A DNA stretch of 64,000 nucleotides from Rotaria sordida (GCA_905250125.1 CAJNOL010000733.1:2675-66674), one strand, 5' to 3'; shown: positions 10,906-24,039, counted from the stretch's first letter. The notes: a model not told the origin generated them from the sequence alone. Numbers and translations: made by a program.

Positions 10906-11299
10906 GTGATGAAGCCTAGGCAGAAAAGATTGTTATCGTTCAAGCATAAAAACTTTCGACGCACTATTTATGTTGTTTTAATCTTTTGTTCACTGTTGTT
11001 GATCAAATTTACGAAGAAGCAATGGAACAGCTACATCTTTTGTGTATTTATATTGACTATAGATGATAAAAAAGAATCCATCAACTAATGCATTTTAACG
11101 AGATTGAAAAAAGAAAAAAAACAGTGACGCATTCATAGAAATATTCTTCTCCCTATCGCAGTGTAACTGAGTACAGTTGCATTACAGTACAGTGATGTCG
11201 TTCGAAAAAGAACGAAAAGAACTCCTTTGCATTATTTCTACGGGCTATTTTTCTGATTTCATCGTCTTTGAGCGAAAAGAAATTGCAAACATAACGTGA
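10906..11299. other. intergenic
   Basis: No recognisable coding sequence. Any further upstream exon of the GIMAP remnant would lie here on the minus strand, but I could not identify one. Confidence 0.4.
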
Positions 11300-11441
11300 A
11301 GGGTGTGGGTGTGGGGTGAGTGTGTGTGTGGATGAAGGTGTGGATATACGTGGATATGGGTATTAATGTCGTTATAGCCGCACCCACATCCCATATTCCA
11401 CATTGACACCCACATCTACACGCACACACACACCCACCCTC
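11300..11441. repeat. telomere-type hairpin 3
   Basis: The G-strand array is at 11300-11362 (AGGGTGTGGGTGTGGGGTGA), the spacer is around TATTAATGTCGTTATAGC, and the C-strand array is at 11380-11441, ending CACCCACCCT. The arms are about equal (60 bp). Confidence 0.85.
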
Positions 11442-11939
11442 ATTTCAGCTCCATTAAATTTATATAAAAATTTTAAAAAGTTTTCAAAAAATAAAAAATA
11501 AAAAATAAAAAAATATTTATTAATTTCATTAATTCATTGATCTCTTTGTATAGTTACTTACTTATCTAGTTATCCACTTATTTATTTATTCGTTTTTTGT
11601 GTGTTATCGCTTTTTATTTTTCATTAAATTATTCTTGATTCGATTTATTTCTTACCTTCATTCTCATCCTTACATCCTCAACACGTTCAAAATCAATAAT
11701 TAATATTTACAGAAAAAATTGAAGAAAAAAATCATTATTTGATTATATTGTTTTTTTTTTTAATCTTATTAAAATGAATGAAGTTAGTGGGCTTCTAGGG
11801 TGCACAATAAAAATACAAACTTCGTATTAAAAGGACGAACTTTGCGTATGTCGAAGTTAATATAAAAATAGAATGAAAATAATAAATCTGCATATTTCAT
11901 CAGCTCAGTAACTGAATTTGTCAACAATAAGTGAGTATA

Positions 11940-13060
11940 AGTGAAGGAGGAGATCGTGGATCCCAGAATCCAATGGGATCCATTAGGATCCGTTAGAATC
12001 CATCAGGATCCACTGACATTCGTTAACATAAATTATATTCTTAAGAATTTATAACAACAACAGACATTAGCCAGTAGGTGTGTGACAGCTCAGTTTGCTG
12101 AGCTGGAGCTGCTTCCGTAGGCCCTCGAGAACGACCCTATAGGGTACCCATAGGTTCTCAAGAGTTATCCTATGAGGTATTCATAGGTCCTCAATGTCTA
12201 TCCTATCTAGCACCCATAGGTTCTCAAGACTTGTACCATGGTGGCACCCATAATATAGGCCTTGATGACTTATGGGTACCTCCATAGTATAGTCTCTGAG
12301 AACCTATGGATACCGCCATAGAATAGACGTTGGAGACTTATGAGTACCCCTATAGGATAGCCCTTGAGGACCTATAGTGATCCTCTCGAACTTCCAGGGG
12401 CTGAGCTGGAGCTGTCCACCAGCTCTTCGACTCAGCTCTCGCGAGCTGTGGAGCTGGAGCTGTGACACATCCAAACATCATATACGTTGTATTTATCAGA
12501 GAAGTGTATAGATGTATTCAAGAGAAATAGTATAATTATAACAGATAATGGTGATTTCTGTCACGATTAAGAACAGTGAAGTAAAAAAAGGAAGCGCATT
12601 AAAAATGATTGGGTTAGTCTCAATTAAAACCTTAGTCTGTTTTAATTTCTCTCAACATGAACTCTGATTGAATAATGTGAGATGTGCGGATGAGTTATTC
12701 AATCTTTCTCGCTTTTATTGTCACAATAAAATTTGAATTTTATATATTATATATGATTCTTATTACCTAACATGTTTTAGTTTTGTGGTGTACAACAATA
12801 AACTTTTTAAAAATTTTCTGCAAGGTGCTAATAATTCTGGAAATCTGTCTTTTGAAGAAGATAACAATGGGAAAAAACAATAACAGAAACCATTGAAAAA
12901 TAAAATTGCTTGACTACATCAGCTCTAAATCGACACCAGTGCAAGCAAAGCAAGAAAAATTCAAAGTTAATACGGTCTCAGAAATACTTGGAAACATTCA
13001 TTAGGATTCAGTAGGATCCACAGAATCTTGAGATCCGGGATCCGTTTTTTCCTCCTCGAA
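11940..13060. repeat. possible inverted-repeat element with GGATCC-rich ends
   Basis: The left end starts GAAGGAGGAGATCGTGGATC and holds several GGATCC/GGATC motifs up to 12020. The right end (12996-13060), read in reverse complement, starts GAGGAGGAAAAAACGGATCC and holds the same GGATC motifs. The match is imperfect, so I infer but cannot prove a single 1.1-kb element. Its core is the palindromic 33-bp repeat array at 12126-12398. Confidence 0.5.
12126..12398. repeat. 33-bp tandem repeats in an inverted (palindromic) array
   Basis: Three to four units of 33 bp, each containing a core like CCTATAGGGTACCCATAGG then TCTCAAGAGTTAT, run in the plus sense to about 12255. The same units then run in reverse complement to 12398 (TTATGGGTACC, CTATGGATACC, TTATGAGTACC starts). 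The block is flanked on both sides by GAGCTGGAGCTG motifs (about 12085-12115 and 12400-12470). Confidence 0.75.
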
Positions 13061-14636
13061 CCAAACTGAGTGTTTCAAATATTATTTTTTGTTATTTGGA
13101 GTTGGGGGAAGGGGAAAGGAAAAGCTTATTGGAATACGATGAAAAACAACGTGGTATGCGACCGTGTACGACTGTTTACGGTGATCGTATACATTCTGTA
13201 TTTTGCCGTATACGACACAGCGAAGTATCAAAATAATTTTTAATACTAGATTTTTTCGAAAATAATACCTAACGACACTTTTACCAGTAATAAAAAGTAC
13301 TTTGATACTTATTTATTATAAAGGATTATTTTTTAGTACAAAAAGTTAATAAAAAAGATTCACTTATTATTGTTTTTTGTGATCATTTTTTACTATTTAT
13401 CGTAATAAAAAGTCAGTTTTTGCCAATTTTTTTTGCTACATGAGCAGCAGACACCAAAAAGTTAAAAAAGTACGAAGAAGTGCAGAAAATTATTTCAGAC
13501 TATAACGAAATATAGACCTATATGAATATACTTAGAAATGTTTTGAAATTTATTTGTAAAGAAGAGTTATCATCGAAGCAACAAATTAATACATTTTTTT
13601 ATTGTCTTTGCGACTTATTTCGATAACTTGAAAGAATCGATCATTTAATATATGGATATGTTTTTCAGTACACATTGCTGAACATCATGTCATCCTGCCG
13701 AGCACTACGTTTTTATGCAAGTACATAGTACTCAGCACTATGAAGTTTATTAATTAATAATAAAAATAATCAATTAGATTAAGAAAGTCTGGAACAAAGA
13801 ATCCGTGAGCCAAAATTCATGTAACTCTATAAGAATTTATTTCTGAGATTTACTGAATTTTTTCAAATGACGGATTGATCTATTAATAACATATAGTATG
13901 TTTTAACTGTATTCAATAATGGTCATAGTTCTCACGAATCGGCTCTAATCCTCAGTTTGCTCTTCGCATTAAGTGTTGTTCTCAGGATCGCTTTAGCTAT
14001 TAGCTGCCGTGTGCCAAATCCATTTGGTTTATGATAAAATGTAGAATAGGATTCTTAAGACAATCTCAAAAGATCTTAAAAATACATTTCAGATAACTTT
14101 TGTGAAAGAGATTCATTTTTTACTCTAACTCCATTGTAAACATCATTTTTACACAAATATTTGTCACAGTCTATGATAAACGAAAAGAAGTGTTACTAAA
14201 ATGTCTATCAAGGCCTGTATCAAACGAGATTTGTAAAAATGTTTGTTACGATCTGTACTGGAATGAGAAATGACTGTTGTTAAAGTATCTATTCTGATCT
14301 GTTCTATTTTCATGGTAATATCTATCATAGTCTTTGTGGGAGGATAGGATGGAGTCCGAATTTTTACTTGTATGTTTCAATATCTCTGTTAGATTGTGTT
14401 TCATAAAACATTTGTTACAGTTTACCAACTTAATTTGTAACCAAAACTTTTTAGTACGGTTTTTATATAAATAATGTTTGGTGAGAGATTTATGAAAATC
14501 TTTAAAAATGACAAAAGAAATTATATTATTTTAAACTTATCATAGCAATCTTCAATATAAATTATTAAATAGACCGTAAATAGATACAAGACAATGATTT
14601 TGTTTTTATATGTTTCAGATTTAATATTTTGATGAA

Positions 14637-17600
14637 ATGATCATTTTATTTCTATTAATATTAATCGGAACAAATCCCATCGATAGTGATCACTTTAATG
14701 GTGGTACTATACATTGGACACCAGAAAATCGTAATTCTACTTCTTCATCAATTCGGATTACTATTACACAATCTTATTCGTGGACTTATCCGACTATAAG
14801 TTGTTTGACAGATGTACCTACCTCAACTAATTGGTTTTTATATCCCAGTGTTAGTTTAACTTGTATTGCTAATTGTTCTACTCAAGGTGGCTATTCTAGT
14901 AATCCAATTAATATTTTAACTGATTGTACTTCATACAGTACATCATTGGGAGTATTAACAAGTCAACGATCTGTTAATATTACACTCAATGAAGGTACAT
15001 ATTTTTGGATCGCTTATCAAGGTGCCTCTTGGAGAACTTTGGCGAATGCTGCGACAAGTTTTCTTCCTGGATGGTCAATTGTATCTTTAATTAATCTTCA
15101 AAGACGTCCCGATGGTTTAATTAACACTCCACCAGTGTCACAGGTAGCTTCTCCTCAATATGTTATTTTCAACAGAACAGCTACAATCAAAATACCTGTG
15201 ACAGATGTTGATGTAGGTGATAATATACGTTGTCGATGGTCCTCAAAAAACAGGTACTGTATACAAAGATAAATTAATAACTTTCACATCTTCTGTCTTA
15301 ATCAAACATATAAAAATTCTATAAACGATATGATAGAGTCGCGTGATTTACAGAAAAGACGAGTGTTGAATGGATGTTATAGAAATGAAATATTATTCAC
15401 GTCTCTTCTAAGACAGCCTCTATAAGAATACCAACAATCGCTCCAATATACGAGGCACTGTTCAAAAATTGAATTTTTGAACAATGCCTCGGTTTCTTGT
15501 CATCATCACGACTGCTAAAAATCTCATAAGATCGATTGAGTTTGCCTTAAAACATGGTTTTATATTCTTAAACTTATTTGGTCTTAAAGTACTTTTAATA
15601 GACATAAACAAATCTCATTATATTATATATATTCTACTTTTTTCTCTACTAAGTTGTCTTTTTGAAAGTAATAAACATCATTATATACTCAAAACATATT
15701 GAATTTACAGATATACATCAATAACCATGTAAACACTTACAAAAAGGTTTTCAGCAATGATAACAGTCCTAATCATCCGAATAAGTTTTAGCTATAGATA
15801 GTATGATAAAGGACGAAAACCATTGAAAATTAGACAGAAAAGAATATAAATAGATTTGAAATCTGTCTTAATACCCAGCTCCACCAATTCTACAATCAGA
15901 ACCGATCGAATCAGATAAGATCTCATCGAATTCTTACCGATTCATATCAGTTCCGATCGGAATTCTCAGGATCTGATAGTATCCTATCGAATTTCTGTTG
16001 GATACCATGTTGCGGATTAATATCGGAATCCAGAAGCGGCGGCTGATAGTGTTTTATAGCATTAAACCGATAAGATCCCACGCTCGGCACCCGACGATAT
16101 CCTACTCTAGGATACCAATCGGAACCACTATAGTGAAACGACAGAATCCTACACTTTTCAACAAGATCCGATAGAAACACAACTTTGTCTTCTAACAATT
16201 CTATATAAAAACAAATGGAATGAATTATAGAAAGGATCACTATGGTTATTCCGAATCAAACGAATGCTATCCTACACTTTCCAACAAGATCCGACGGAAA
16301 TGAAACTATGTCCTCGGAGAATTCGATTTGAGCTCGTATGGAATAAATAATGAAAGGGATACTGGTTATTTTTGATATAAAGATGAAAAGAGCCTATTTT
16401 CGAACGAAATCCGACAGACGAATAGTGCATGGTAGTCTCCGATGATATCCGACGGAATAATAGTGCATGATATCCTCCGATAAAATTTGACGAATGGAGG
16501 CACTGTTTTTATGACATATTGAATTTCATTATCACATCCTTGATACATCACGTATATCAACTGTAAACATCAACATTGAAAAAGACCCTGTAGTTTTCAT
16601 CAGATTATCTATTCTCGTAATAAATAGGCTAAATCTACAAATGCTTTCATGAAAGCATAACGCGACGTGAAGAAAATAACTGTCGTGTGACGATCTCTGA
16701 TCGGAAGGTCGCAAGAATTATATCAAACTTCGACTGCAGAAGCCCACGCAAAGTCACGTTTAAAGTCTGTTACAGTTTAGACAGCAGATTTTTTCACAGG
16801 AACCGTAGCTCATTACGGATTTTACAGAAATTTTATAGGAATTCCACGGACAAAATATGTATCGGTTCTTGCAGTCGGATAGGATTAAAGTTCCTATAGG
16901 ATCCGACCGTCGGATTATGTCAGCTGGTCGGATCGCATAAGATTCAATCGGATCTGTTCTCGGATCGATGAACTTGATATATATTTTTTTTTTTTCGTAA
17001 ATAGTGCATATGGTGTTGATGAATGTGACGATGTTTGTACTTCTGCGAGCACGATTAGTCTTGCAAATTTGTCTGGTTGTACGTTAACATTTACAGCAAC
17101 AACATCGAATGTTTGGTATGCAATTGCTCTTCAGGTAAACAATATATTAATATTATAGTTATTTTGATATTTTTCAGTTTAAATCAATATCTCTCTCACA
17201 ATATAATTTTTCTTGAGATATTCTCAGTTGACTTTTAGTTTCAATTGAAAAGTAAAGCATGTTGCATTAAAAATTGTTGGAATTTGTCTTATTATAATTA
17301 AAAATTAGTGATAAAAGTAGTTTTTTATTTTTAGTATTAATTCATTGATAAAAATAGTTATTTAACTGAAACATACAAAATTCTATTTTTCACAGGTTGA
17401 AGATTTTATTAATACAACAAGTACTAATCCAATGAGTTCAGTAGCAATACAATTCTTAATTTATGTATTAGCAACACCCACCTGTACACAAGCACCTGTT
17501 ATTCTTCCTTTAACCAGTTGTTTAGAGATTCAAGTCAATGTAGCAATGAGTTTTACTCTTTATGCGATGAATTATTGTAATAGAACAAAAGTGATTATTA

Positions 17601-20007
17601 CTGATCTAATATCAACAGTTAGTATTACTGGTTTGTCAGCCAGTAGTTTGGTTAATTCAACAACAAATACATCGTTAGTCTATGTTACCTTCACTTGGAC
17701 ACCTCAAATAACTCAGATTGGATCGCAACAATTTTGTGCACTTGCTTATACAAGGTAAACACTATTCTCCTATTTTAAAATATTATAGAACATTGCCTTT
17801 TCTAATCTATAGTGAGAGTGTACAATCTAATCCATATTGTGTGATATTCACTGTTGGGACGTCACAACCTTGTACGACAACTACTTCTACAAGTACAACA
17901 AGCACAATAACCACATCAGAAACTACAACGACTAGTACGACAGAAACAACAACTACCAGCAAGACAACTAGCACGACATCAGAAACTACAACGACTACTA
18001 CAACAGAAACAACGACATCTAGCACAACATCAGAAACTACAACAACTACTACAACAGAAACAACGACAACTACTAGCACGACAACTAGCACAACATCAGT
18101 AACTACAACATCAACAACAACCACAACAACAACCACAGTGACTACTACAACGGCGACAACAATAACTACTACTTCAGTAACGTAAGTAACAAAATTGCAA
18201 TCCTGGACGCCTTGATCGCAGATAGAAATTCAAGTCCTATTCCCTTACCAATGCTGATGAGGACCTCTTCAATTGTCAGATTACTTTTGAGTCAAGAGTA
18301 TGTGCATCATTTAGGCCTTAAGGAGATATAAATATTCTGAAAAGAGTTCGAACCACCACCTTATTGCTGCCGAGTTTAAGTGGCGCTATAGTTATCGATC
18401 GAGATGAGTCAAGAGACTCATAATGTTTGTAGAGTTTTTTCAAGCGATAAGTTCGGATTGAGACATATAATCTCTCCGATCATGAAAAATACGATTTTTT
18501 TTCTCCATTACAACTTACGAAAATGTCTCTCTCCTCTTTAGTAAAAAACTTGTAATCTGACAGAATAAAAATCAATTTCTACGTTTTATTAATCAAGAAC
18601 ACTAACTTCTAAAAAACTGGTACCCATAGAATCAATTTTGAAATTATTGAATATAAAACTTCTACGAAGAACATAATAGATTTTTATCAAAAATCAAAGA
18701 TTTATTTGAGCTTTCACTAAGAAACTCTTATCATCATCAGGAACAACAAAGAAAAAGAAAATATACTCTTTATATAATTAATTAGTTTTTAATTTGAAAA
18801 TTATAGGTAAAGGACTAAAAGACGAATTTTATGAAAAATTTCTATAATATATATGTATTTAGAACTACAACTGAAACAACGACAATCACTCCTAGTAAAT
18901 TGAAATTACATATATTCTTCTATTTTATATTTATATACATATCGTATCATTTTTTAAGATTCCAATCAACCAAATTTACTATTAATTGTGGGTCTTCCGA
19001 TTTTGGGTTTATTGTTGGTTTTAGGTGGTACCTGCTCTTTCCTATATTATCGAAAACGGTAATCATTAATATCTTTTTTTGTTTTTGTACATAAATTTTT
19101 CTGAGAATGAACATTACCAGCTGCTCGATATTTTCTTCTTGTCTAATAACGATTTTTTCTGTATAGGAGTACTACGGCACAGCGTCGTCGACTGAATAAA
19201 ATAAGAAAAGATTTAGAACAAGAAATTTTTACATTACCCATTGAAGAAGAAATAAGGAAAATTCAATCAACTGAAAGATCGAAGAATTACTCTTCATCCA
19301 ATAGATTGAACACTCAAAAAAGTTCCAATACTTTTCTATCCAGCAGTTTAACAAAAACAAAGTCAACATTAATAATTGACAATAAGAAGATAAACAATGA
19401 TAATATTGTTCATATAAAGAAAAGTGCAAAATCATCTAAAGAAGAAAATGAATCGATCAAATCATATCAACAACAAGATTCTAATGAAAATATATACACT
19501 GTTGAAAATCAATTAAGATTCCAGCGTTCTTCTACTACTGTTTCTACAGTAAAAAAATCATCGAAAGTTTCAAAAATCACCGAGAATAATAAATCGAATA
19601 AATCATCAACATTTTATTATCCAAAGAATGAATTTGTTTCTACATCACTAACTAAAATACATGTTGTTCAATTGGCAAGAAATAAAGTATCAGCATCATT
19701 CGAAACTGGTGGCAATACTCTTTTTCCCAATCAAAATTCGTCGACAGAAATAAATCGAAATGTTCCTGGCAAAACAATGAATGTCCGCAGTAAAGAAGCC
19801 GGTCATATGAGTCGTACGAATACTAAAGTCGACAATGATATGCGAAAAAGAGCATCAAGCTTCGCTGGAGTCACCGTTAGCAGAGTTAAAACAGCTCATA
19901 ATATTGATAAGTCATTTATGAAACATTCAATGAATATTATTCGACCAAATAGTGATAATAAAGAAACCCGTCATCGAGTGACGGTGGTTTCTGTGAAGAA
20001 ACAATAG
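14637..20007 (+). CDS. Thr-rich (mucin-like) single-pass membrane protein
   Basis: Seven exons with matching phases: 14637-15253, 17005-17134, 17396-17754, 17813-18181, 18863-18894, 18959-19058, 19167-20007 (815 residues). An N-terminal signal peptide (MIILFLLILIG) precedes a Cys-containing ectodomain of about 370 residues, starting SDHFNGGTIHW. It has a RPDGLINTPPV motif near residue 160, DVDVGDNIRCRW near 195 and VEDF near 250. I recognise this GGTIxW...INTPPV...RCRW pattern as a widespread uncharacterised extracellular family. Residues about 386-502 are Thr/Ser-rich (TTTSTTET type), probably O-glycosylated. A transmembrane helix follows (LLLIVGLPILGLLLVLGG), then a Lys/Ser-rich cytoplasmic tail of about 280 residues. 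Intron 1 is unusually long (1.75 kb) and full of repeats; the others are 58-681 bp. The start is the first Met before the signal peptide. Confidence 0.85.
15254..17004. repeat. repeat-filled intron 1 of the mucin-like gene
   Basis: It holds a near-perfect palindrome at 15451-15491 (CGAGGCACTGTTCAAAAATT and its complement, one mismatch). It also holds a diverged direct repeat of about 120 bp (16145-16255 and 16268-16375, both starting TCCTACACTTT and including CAACAAGATCCGA), and many TCCGAT/ATCGGA motifs at 15900-16980. The sequence GGAGGCACTGTT recurs at 16497. I infer one or more nested non-autonomous elements. Confidence 0.65.
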
Positions 20008-21698
20008 TTATGAACTTAAAAACATTCTTCAAATATATTATTAAATGTTTAACCTCGCATTCTTCTCAAAACACAACTGTCTACTCGTAATTAAACTTTT
20101 ATATTATCGATTGTAGAGTGAAAATCCCTAATAACGGCATGAAAAAACTCACTTGTCTTATTTGGTGTGATGCACAGTTATTTCGCACTTGATTAAAAGT
20201 ATTTTTATATATATATGATCTTTAGAATCTGCGCTTTCAAATGGCATAACTGCGGCCTCTCTTCTTTCGTAGTCTAGTGGAGAAATCAGTAGTCTGTGAC
20301 CTAGGGTGTGGGTATGGGTGTGAACCTTCTTTCACAAGATACCCACACCCACACCCTTTTTGTAATTTGTACAAGTCAACACAAAATGGAAACTGTGGTG
20401 AAATGATAGTAAATCGGGATATGTTAATAACAATATTGTAACTTTGTCATGCTTTTAAGAAAGAAAAATTTAACACAGTTCTATGCAGAGTAAGGATCAG
20501 CAAAGCTAATGCGTAGTGTGAAATATCTTCCACATGTCTCCGCTAGGTCTTTTTCTACCAACATTATGTCACTGTTTAAAGTGTGTTGCAAGAGAATGTT
20601 TTTTTCTTCTACTGACGTTGAAATAAATAACGTTCGAGATACTAGGAAACGCACTTTATTTGATCTTTTCTTCCAATAGATGGAAAAGTGATTTATAAAA
20701 TAGACTTGAGGCATTTTTCGAAAATTCTTTTCGTCATCTTTGTAGATACGAAGAAAATTATGGAAAAAAGTGAGAAAACACAACTAAAATTGAATTAGTG
20801 ATATATATTCTGAGTATGGGAAATTAGAGCTTTATTCTCATATAATTTTCATCAGATCAATGATTGTTGAAAAAACACGGGGATTCTCTTAAAACTTGAT
20901 CAGTTCTGATGTGCGTACATTACCAAAAAAGGACTCTTTGTTTATGGTGGGTGCAGACATGAATTTGGTTGTTCCCGTCACTTACACTCCACTCCACATC
21001 TAGTCACCACCTTTACTTTTTATTTATCTCATAACAAATATCAAAAATATTAGCACCTTCATTACAGTAATATACATTCAAGGTCGAGTGATGTATAAAG
21101 AAAATCTAATGTCATATCTTTGTAAGATATTCAAATGATTAATGAGGATCTTGCAAAAACTTCTTTTCCATTAGCAAAATATTGACACAAACACTTATTA
21201 TTATAAAAAGAGTCTTCTAAGAGTTAATAAAAATTTTGAAAGTATTTCTTTTCAAATTACTTGTATCATGATGCGAGAAAAAATATTTTCTTTTTCTTCC
21301 CTACCAAGATATATGCTATTGAAAAACTTGCATGTGAAACAGTTTTATCATGCGAGTATAATCAAATTTTTTTTAAGCCGTTGATACCTTTCATTTAGAT
21401 GTCAAATCGTGACACCATCAATATAATATTGTCTTTTGAACTCATTTCTTTTTATGTTGAAAAATGAAAAAGAAACAAGTAATTCTATTTTAATAATGAC
21501 ATTTCCCCATCCATTGGTCGAATAACCGCGTTACTTTATATATGAGAATTGTAAGAGAAAAAAAATATTATTTCTATATTTTTCAGAGTCGTTTCAGAAT
21601 GTTATAAGATAGTGCGCAGCTGATCAAGAGAATTAATTTATTGAAATCTACAAGCTTCATGATATTTTCTCTCATCTAGTTATTTTCTCGAAGAAGCA
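20008..21698. other. intergenic
   Basis: It holds hairpin 4 (20303-20356). Otherwise AT-rich with no supportable gene. The 3' UTR of the mucin-like gene and the GPCR promoter must lie here; no distinctive signals are visible. Confidence 0.5.
20303..20356. repeat. telomere-type hairpin 4
   Basis: The G arm is AGGGTGTGGGTATGGGTGTG (20303-20322), the loop CTTCTTTCACAAG, and the C arm ACCCACACCCACACCCT (20341-20357). The arms pair almost perfectly. Confidence 0.9.
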
Positions 21699-22616
21699 AT
21701 GACATTTGAGAATTATTCAACTATAATCAATATTGAATCATGGTTTATTCCTTTTGATATTCTTATGATTATGTGTACTGTCTTGGCCATTGTACTAGCA
21801 TTAATTTTTCTATTGACTATTATTCTTGATAAAACATGTCACACAGTACCAATGATGCTTGTTGCAAATTCGTGTTTAGCTGAATTTATGTTTGGAAGTG
21901 ATGTGCTTGGTATGGCTTTGTTTACATTTCAAAATGATTTTCATCAAATTTACTATCCAGATTCACTTTGTATCTTTCGAGGCTATTTGGGTTATATAGT
22001 AACTATTTTACAAAATTATTCTTTTTTATTACAAGCTATCTATCGATATATCATTGTTATTTATCCAACTCGTTTATTTTGGCAATCAATTCGATTTCAA
22101 GTTTACCTTATTCTTGCGACATGGATTTTTGGCTTTATATGTCCTTTACCATATGTATTTAGTCATGAAATTAAATATAATATCGATAATCAAATATGTC
22201 AAATACCACTTCAACTTTCATTCTTAACAATTTATAATGCACTATGTGTCTATATGATTCCTGTCTTGTTAATTATCTTAATCTATTTCAAATTAGTTCG
22301 ATATATTCAAGATATGAGAAAACATGTTACACCAGCTAATATATTATATCGAGCACAACTTGAATTAAAAATGGTTCGTCGAATAGTGATTCTTGTCATG
22401 GGTATTGTTACGATTGGTTTTCCTTATGCATTGTTTGTTTTTATATCATTTTTTACGACACCACCAAAATATCATTTTCGAATTGCATACATATTTGTTG
22501 ATACATCAATGGCATTTGTAATGATTGCTCTATTTCAATTTACAGAACCATTGAAAATATCAATAATGAAAAGGATAATTAGGCAAACAAATGTAATAGT
22601 ACCAGCGATAACATAA
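21699..22616 (+). CDS. orphan rhodopsin-like GPCR (7TM)
   Basis: Intronless 305-residue ORF with seven hydrophobic segments. TM1 spans about 20-43 and TM3 about 95-117. TM3 ends in YRY (115-117), where class A receptors usually have DRY. Cys91 before TM3 and Cys167 in the second extracellular loop can form the conserved disulphide. TM5 spans about 180-200, TM6 about 226-252 and TM7 about 262-283. TM7 lacks NPxxY (it reads FVMIALFQFTEPLK). A short extracellular N-terminus carries an N-glycosylation site (NYS) and there is no signal peptide. This matches the large set of small intronless divergent receptors typical of bdelloids; the ligand cannot be predicted. The ATG at 21699 is the first in frame and leaves a normal N-terminus. 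Confidence 0.85.
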   Translation: MTFENYSTIINIESWFIPFDILMIMCTVLAIVLALIFLLTIILDKTCHTVPMMLVANSCLAEFMFGSDVLGMALFTFQNDFHQIYYPDSLCIFRGYLGYIVTILQNYSFLLQAIYRYIIVIYPTRLFWQSIRFQVYLILATWIFGFICPLPYVFSHEIKYNIDNQICQIPLQLSFLTIYNALCVYMIPVLLIILIYFKLVRYIQDMRKHVTPANILYRAQLELKMVRRIVILVMGIVTIGFPYALFVFISFFTTPPKYHFRIAYIFVDTSMAFVMIALFQFTEPLKISIMKRIIRQTNVIVPAIT

Positions 22617-22920
22617 ATGATTAAATTTGAACTGATGACAAACTAAGGAAATTTAAAGACGTGTGAACTATTACCTACATTATTAATTGAAAGTACTTTA
22701 TGGCAAAACAATACGATTTCGAAAAAGATTCGAAAAGGATCCAATGTTTGTGTATTCTTATCAGTTTGCTTATTTAATTTTCTTTTCTCTATCAACAATT
22801 ACATGTACGAGTGCATATATCAATATGAAATAACCTTAATACTAGACTTTTGTTCTTTCTAGAATAATGTCAAAGTCTTTACTATTTTTTCGAGCAGGTA
22901 GTTTCTATTACGTACAAAAC

Positions 22921-23001
22921 AGGGTGTGGATGTCTTTGTCATGTTTGAACCCACACGCACACCTACATCTATACATCCATACCAACACCGGCTTCCACAC
23001 T
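22921..23001. repeat. telomere-type hairpin 5, weak G arm
   Basis: The short G arm is AGGGTGTGGATGT (22921-22933), the spacer CTTTGTCATGTTTGAA, and a longer degenerate C arm runs 22950-23001 (CCCACACGCACACCTACATC). The arms are unequal. Confidence 0.7.
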
Positions 23002-24039
23002 CAGAAGGTCCATTATTTAGTCTTTCAAAAGCAAGAGTCGATCGATAAGGATTAACTTCGCAGAATACGTCTCTTCCCGATATGGTTCAGCATTCTTAGA
23101 AGAAGAAAATTAAAAAAAACGAGGTTGATGACGATTGAAATTCAGGAGCAGCGACGACTATTACATTCAGCGTTTTCACGTGTGTACATAAGACAGAGAT
23201 TCAATGTTTCTCTTCGTCTAATTGGCTTAGAACATCCATCCAGATAGCAGAAGATACACGATTTGAATCCTACATAGAGTTACCTTTTTTTATTTTGTTG
23301 TTATTCGGACTTGGTTCCTATTGCTAAACCAGTCATAATATCACACTCTAACAATAGTCTTTGTTGTTAACTTCGAACTCGTGCTCTGCGAGTTGCAGCT
23401 GTGACATGTTTTTGCATTCTGCAGTTATAGACGAGAAGAGTGAGTAACCGAATAATGGTAATTCATGTCTAATTTTTCGGCAGGCATTTGAGATACTCAG
23501 GATGACCTCAAACATTCTTCTTCAAATTTTGTCGGTTCTTTTGAATTGAAACTATGAATAATATTGGACCTTTCACGAATACCTTATGTGATCACGAACA
23601 ATTTTTGGTGGGATATTTATCTAAACGAGATTTCAATGTTTTGGTTTGATTTTCGTCGACTGTTATATGAGCTTAAATATTTATTTAAACGTCTACTCAA
23701 ATCGTTTTCTTTTAAATCGGTAGAATACAAAAATTTGAGGAACATGTTGCGTAACGAAAGAGAAATGTGAAAGTAAAATCAGCGAAAAAGCACAAATGTT
23801 TGGTTTGTCAGCGATATGACTCAAAAATATAAGCAGTTAGCACATTTTTGTCTACATCACACACAATTGAAAGTCTTCATATTTAAATAGTTTGTTATCG
23901 TGTTCGTTATATATCAGAGTCGGTTTGGTTTCCCCAGAAATTACAGACTTATCCCAAGCAAACAAAAAAAAAGCATACGATGGGTGCGACGAGCGGTCAA
24001 AAATTTGATATATATATATTTTGTTCGTTCTGTTTCAAT

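Larger units (their letters stand above)
11442..14636. other. intergenic with a satellite-like insertion
   Basis: It contains the inverted GGATCC-rich element at 11940-13060. The rest is AT-rich, with no open frame I can support as a gene. A minus-strand 60-codon frame at 14246-14428 has no recognisable content. Confidence 0.5.

Noticed and set aside
17807..18136. Minus-strand poly-Val open frame
   Set aside because: Antisense shadow of the Thr-rich exon of the mucin-like gene.
20000..20400. Hairpins as transcription terminators
   Set aside because: Their arrangement does not follow gene ends, and eukaryotic Pol II genes do not use such terminators. Several lie far from any gene.
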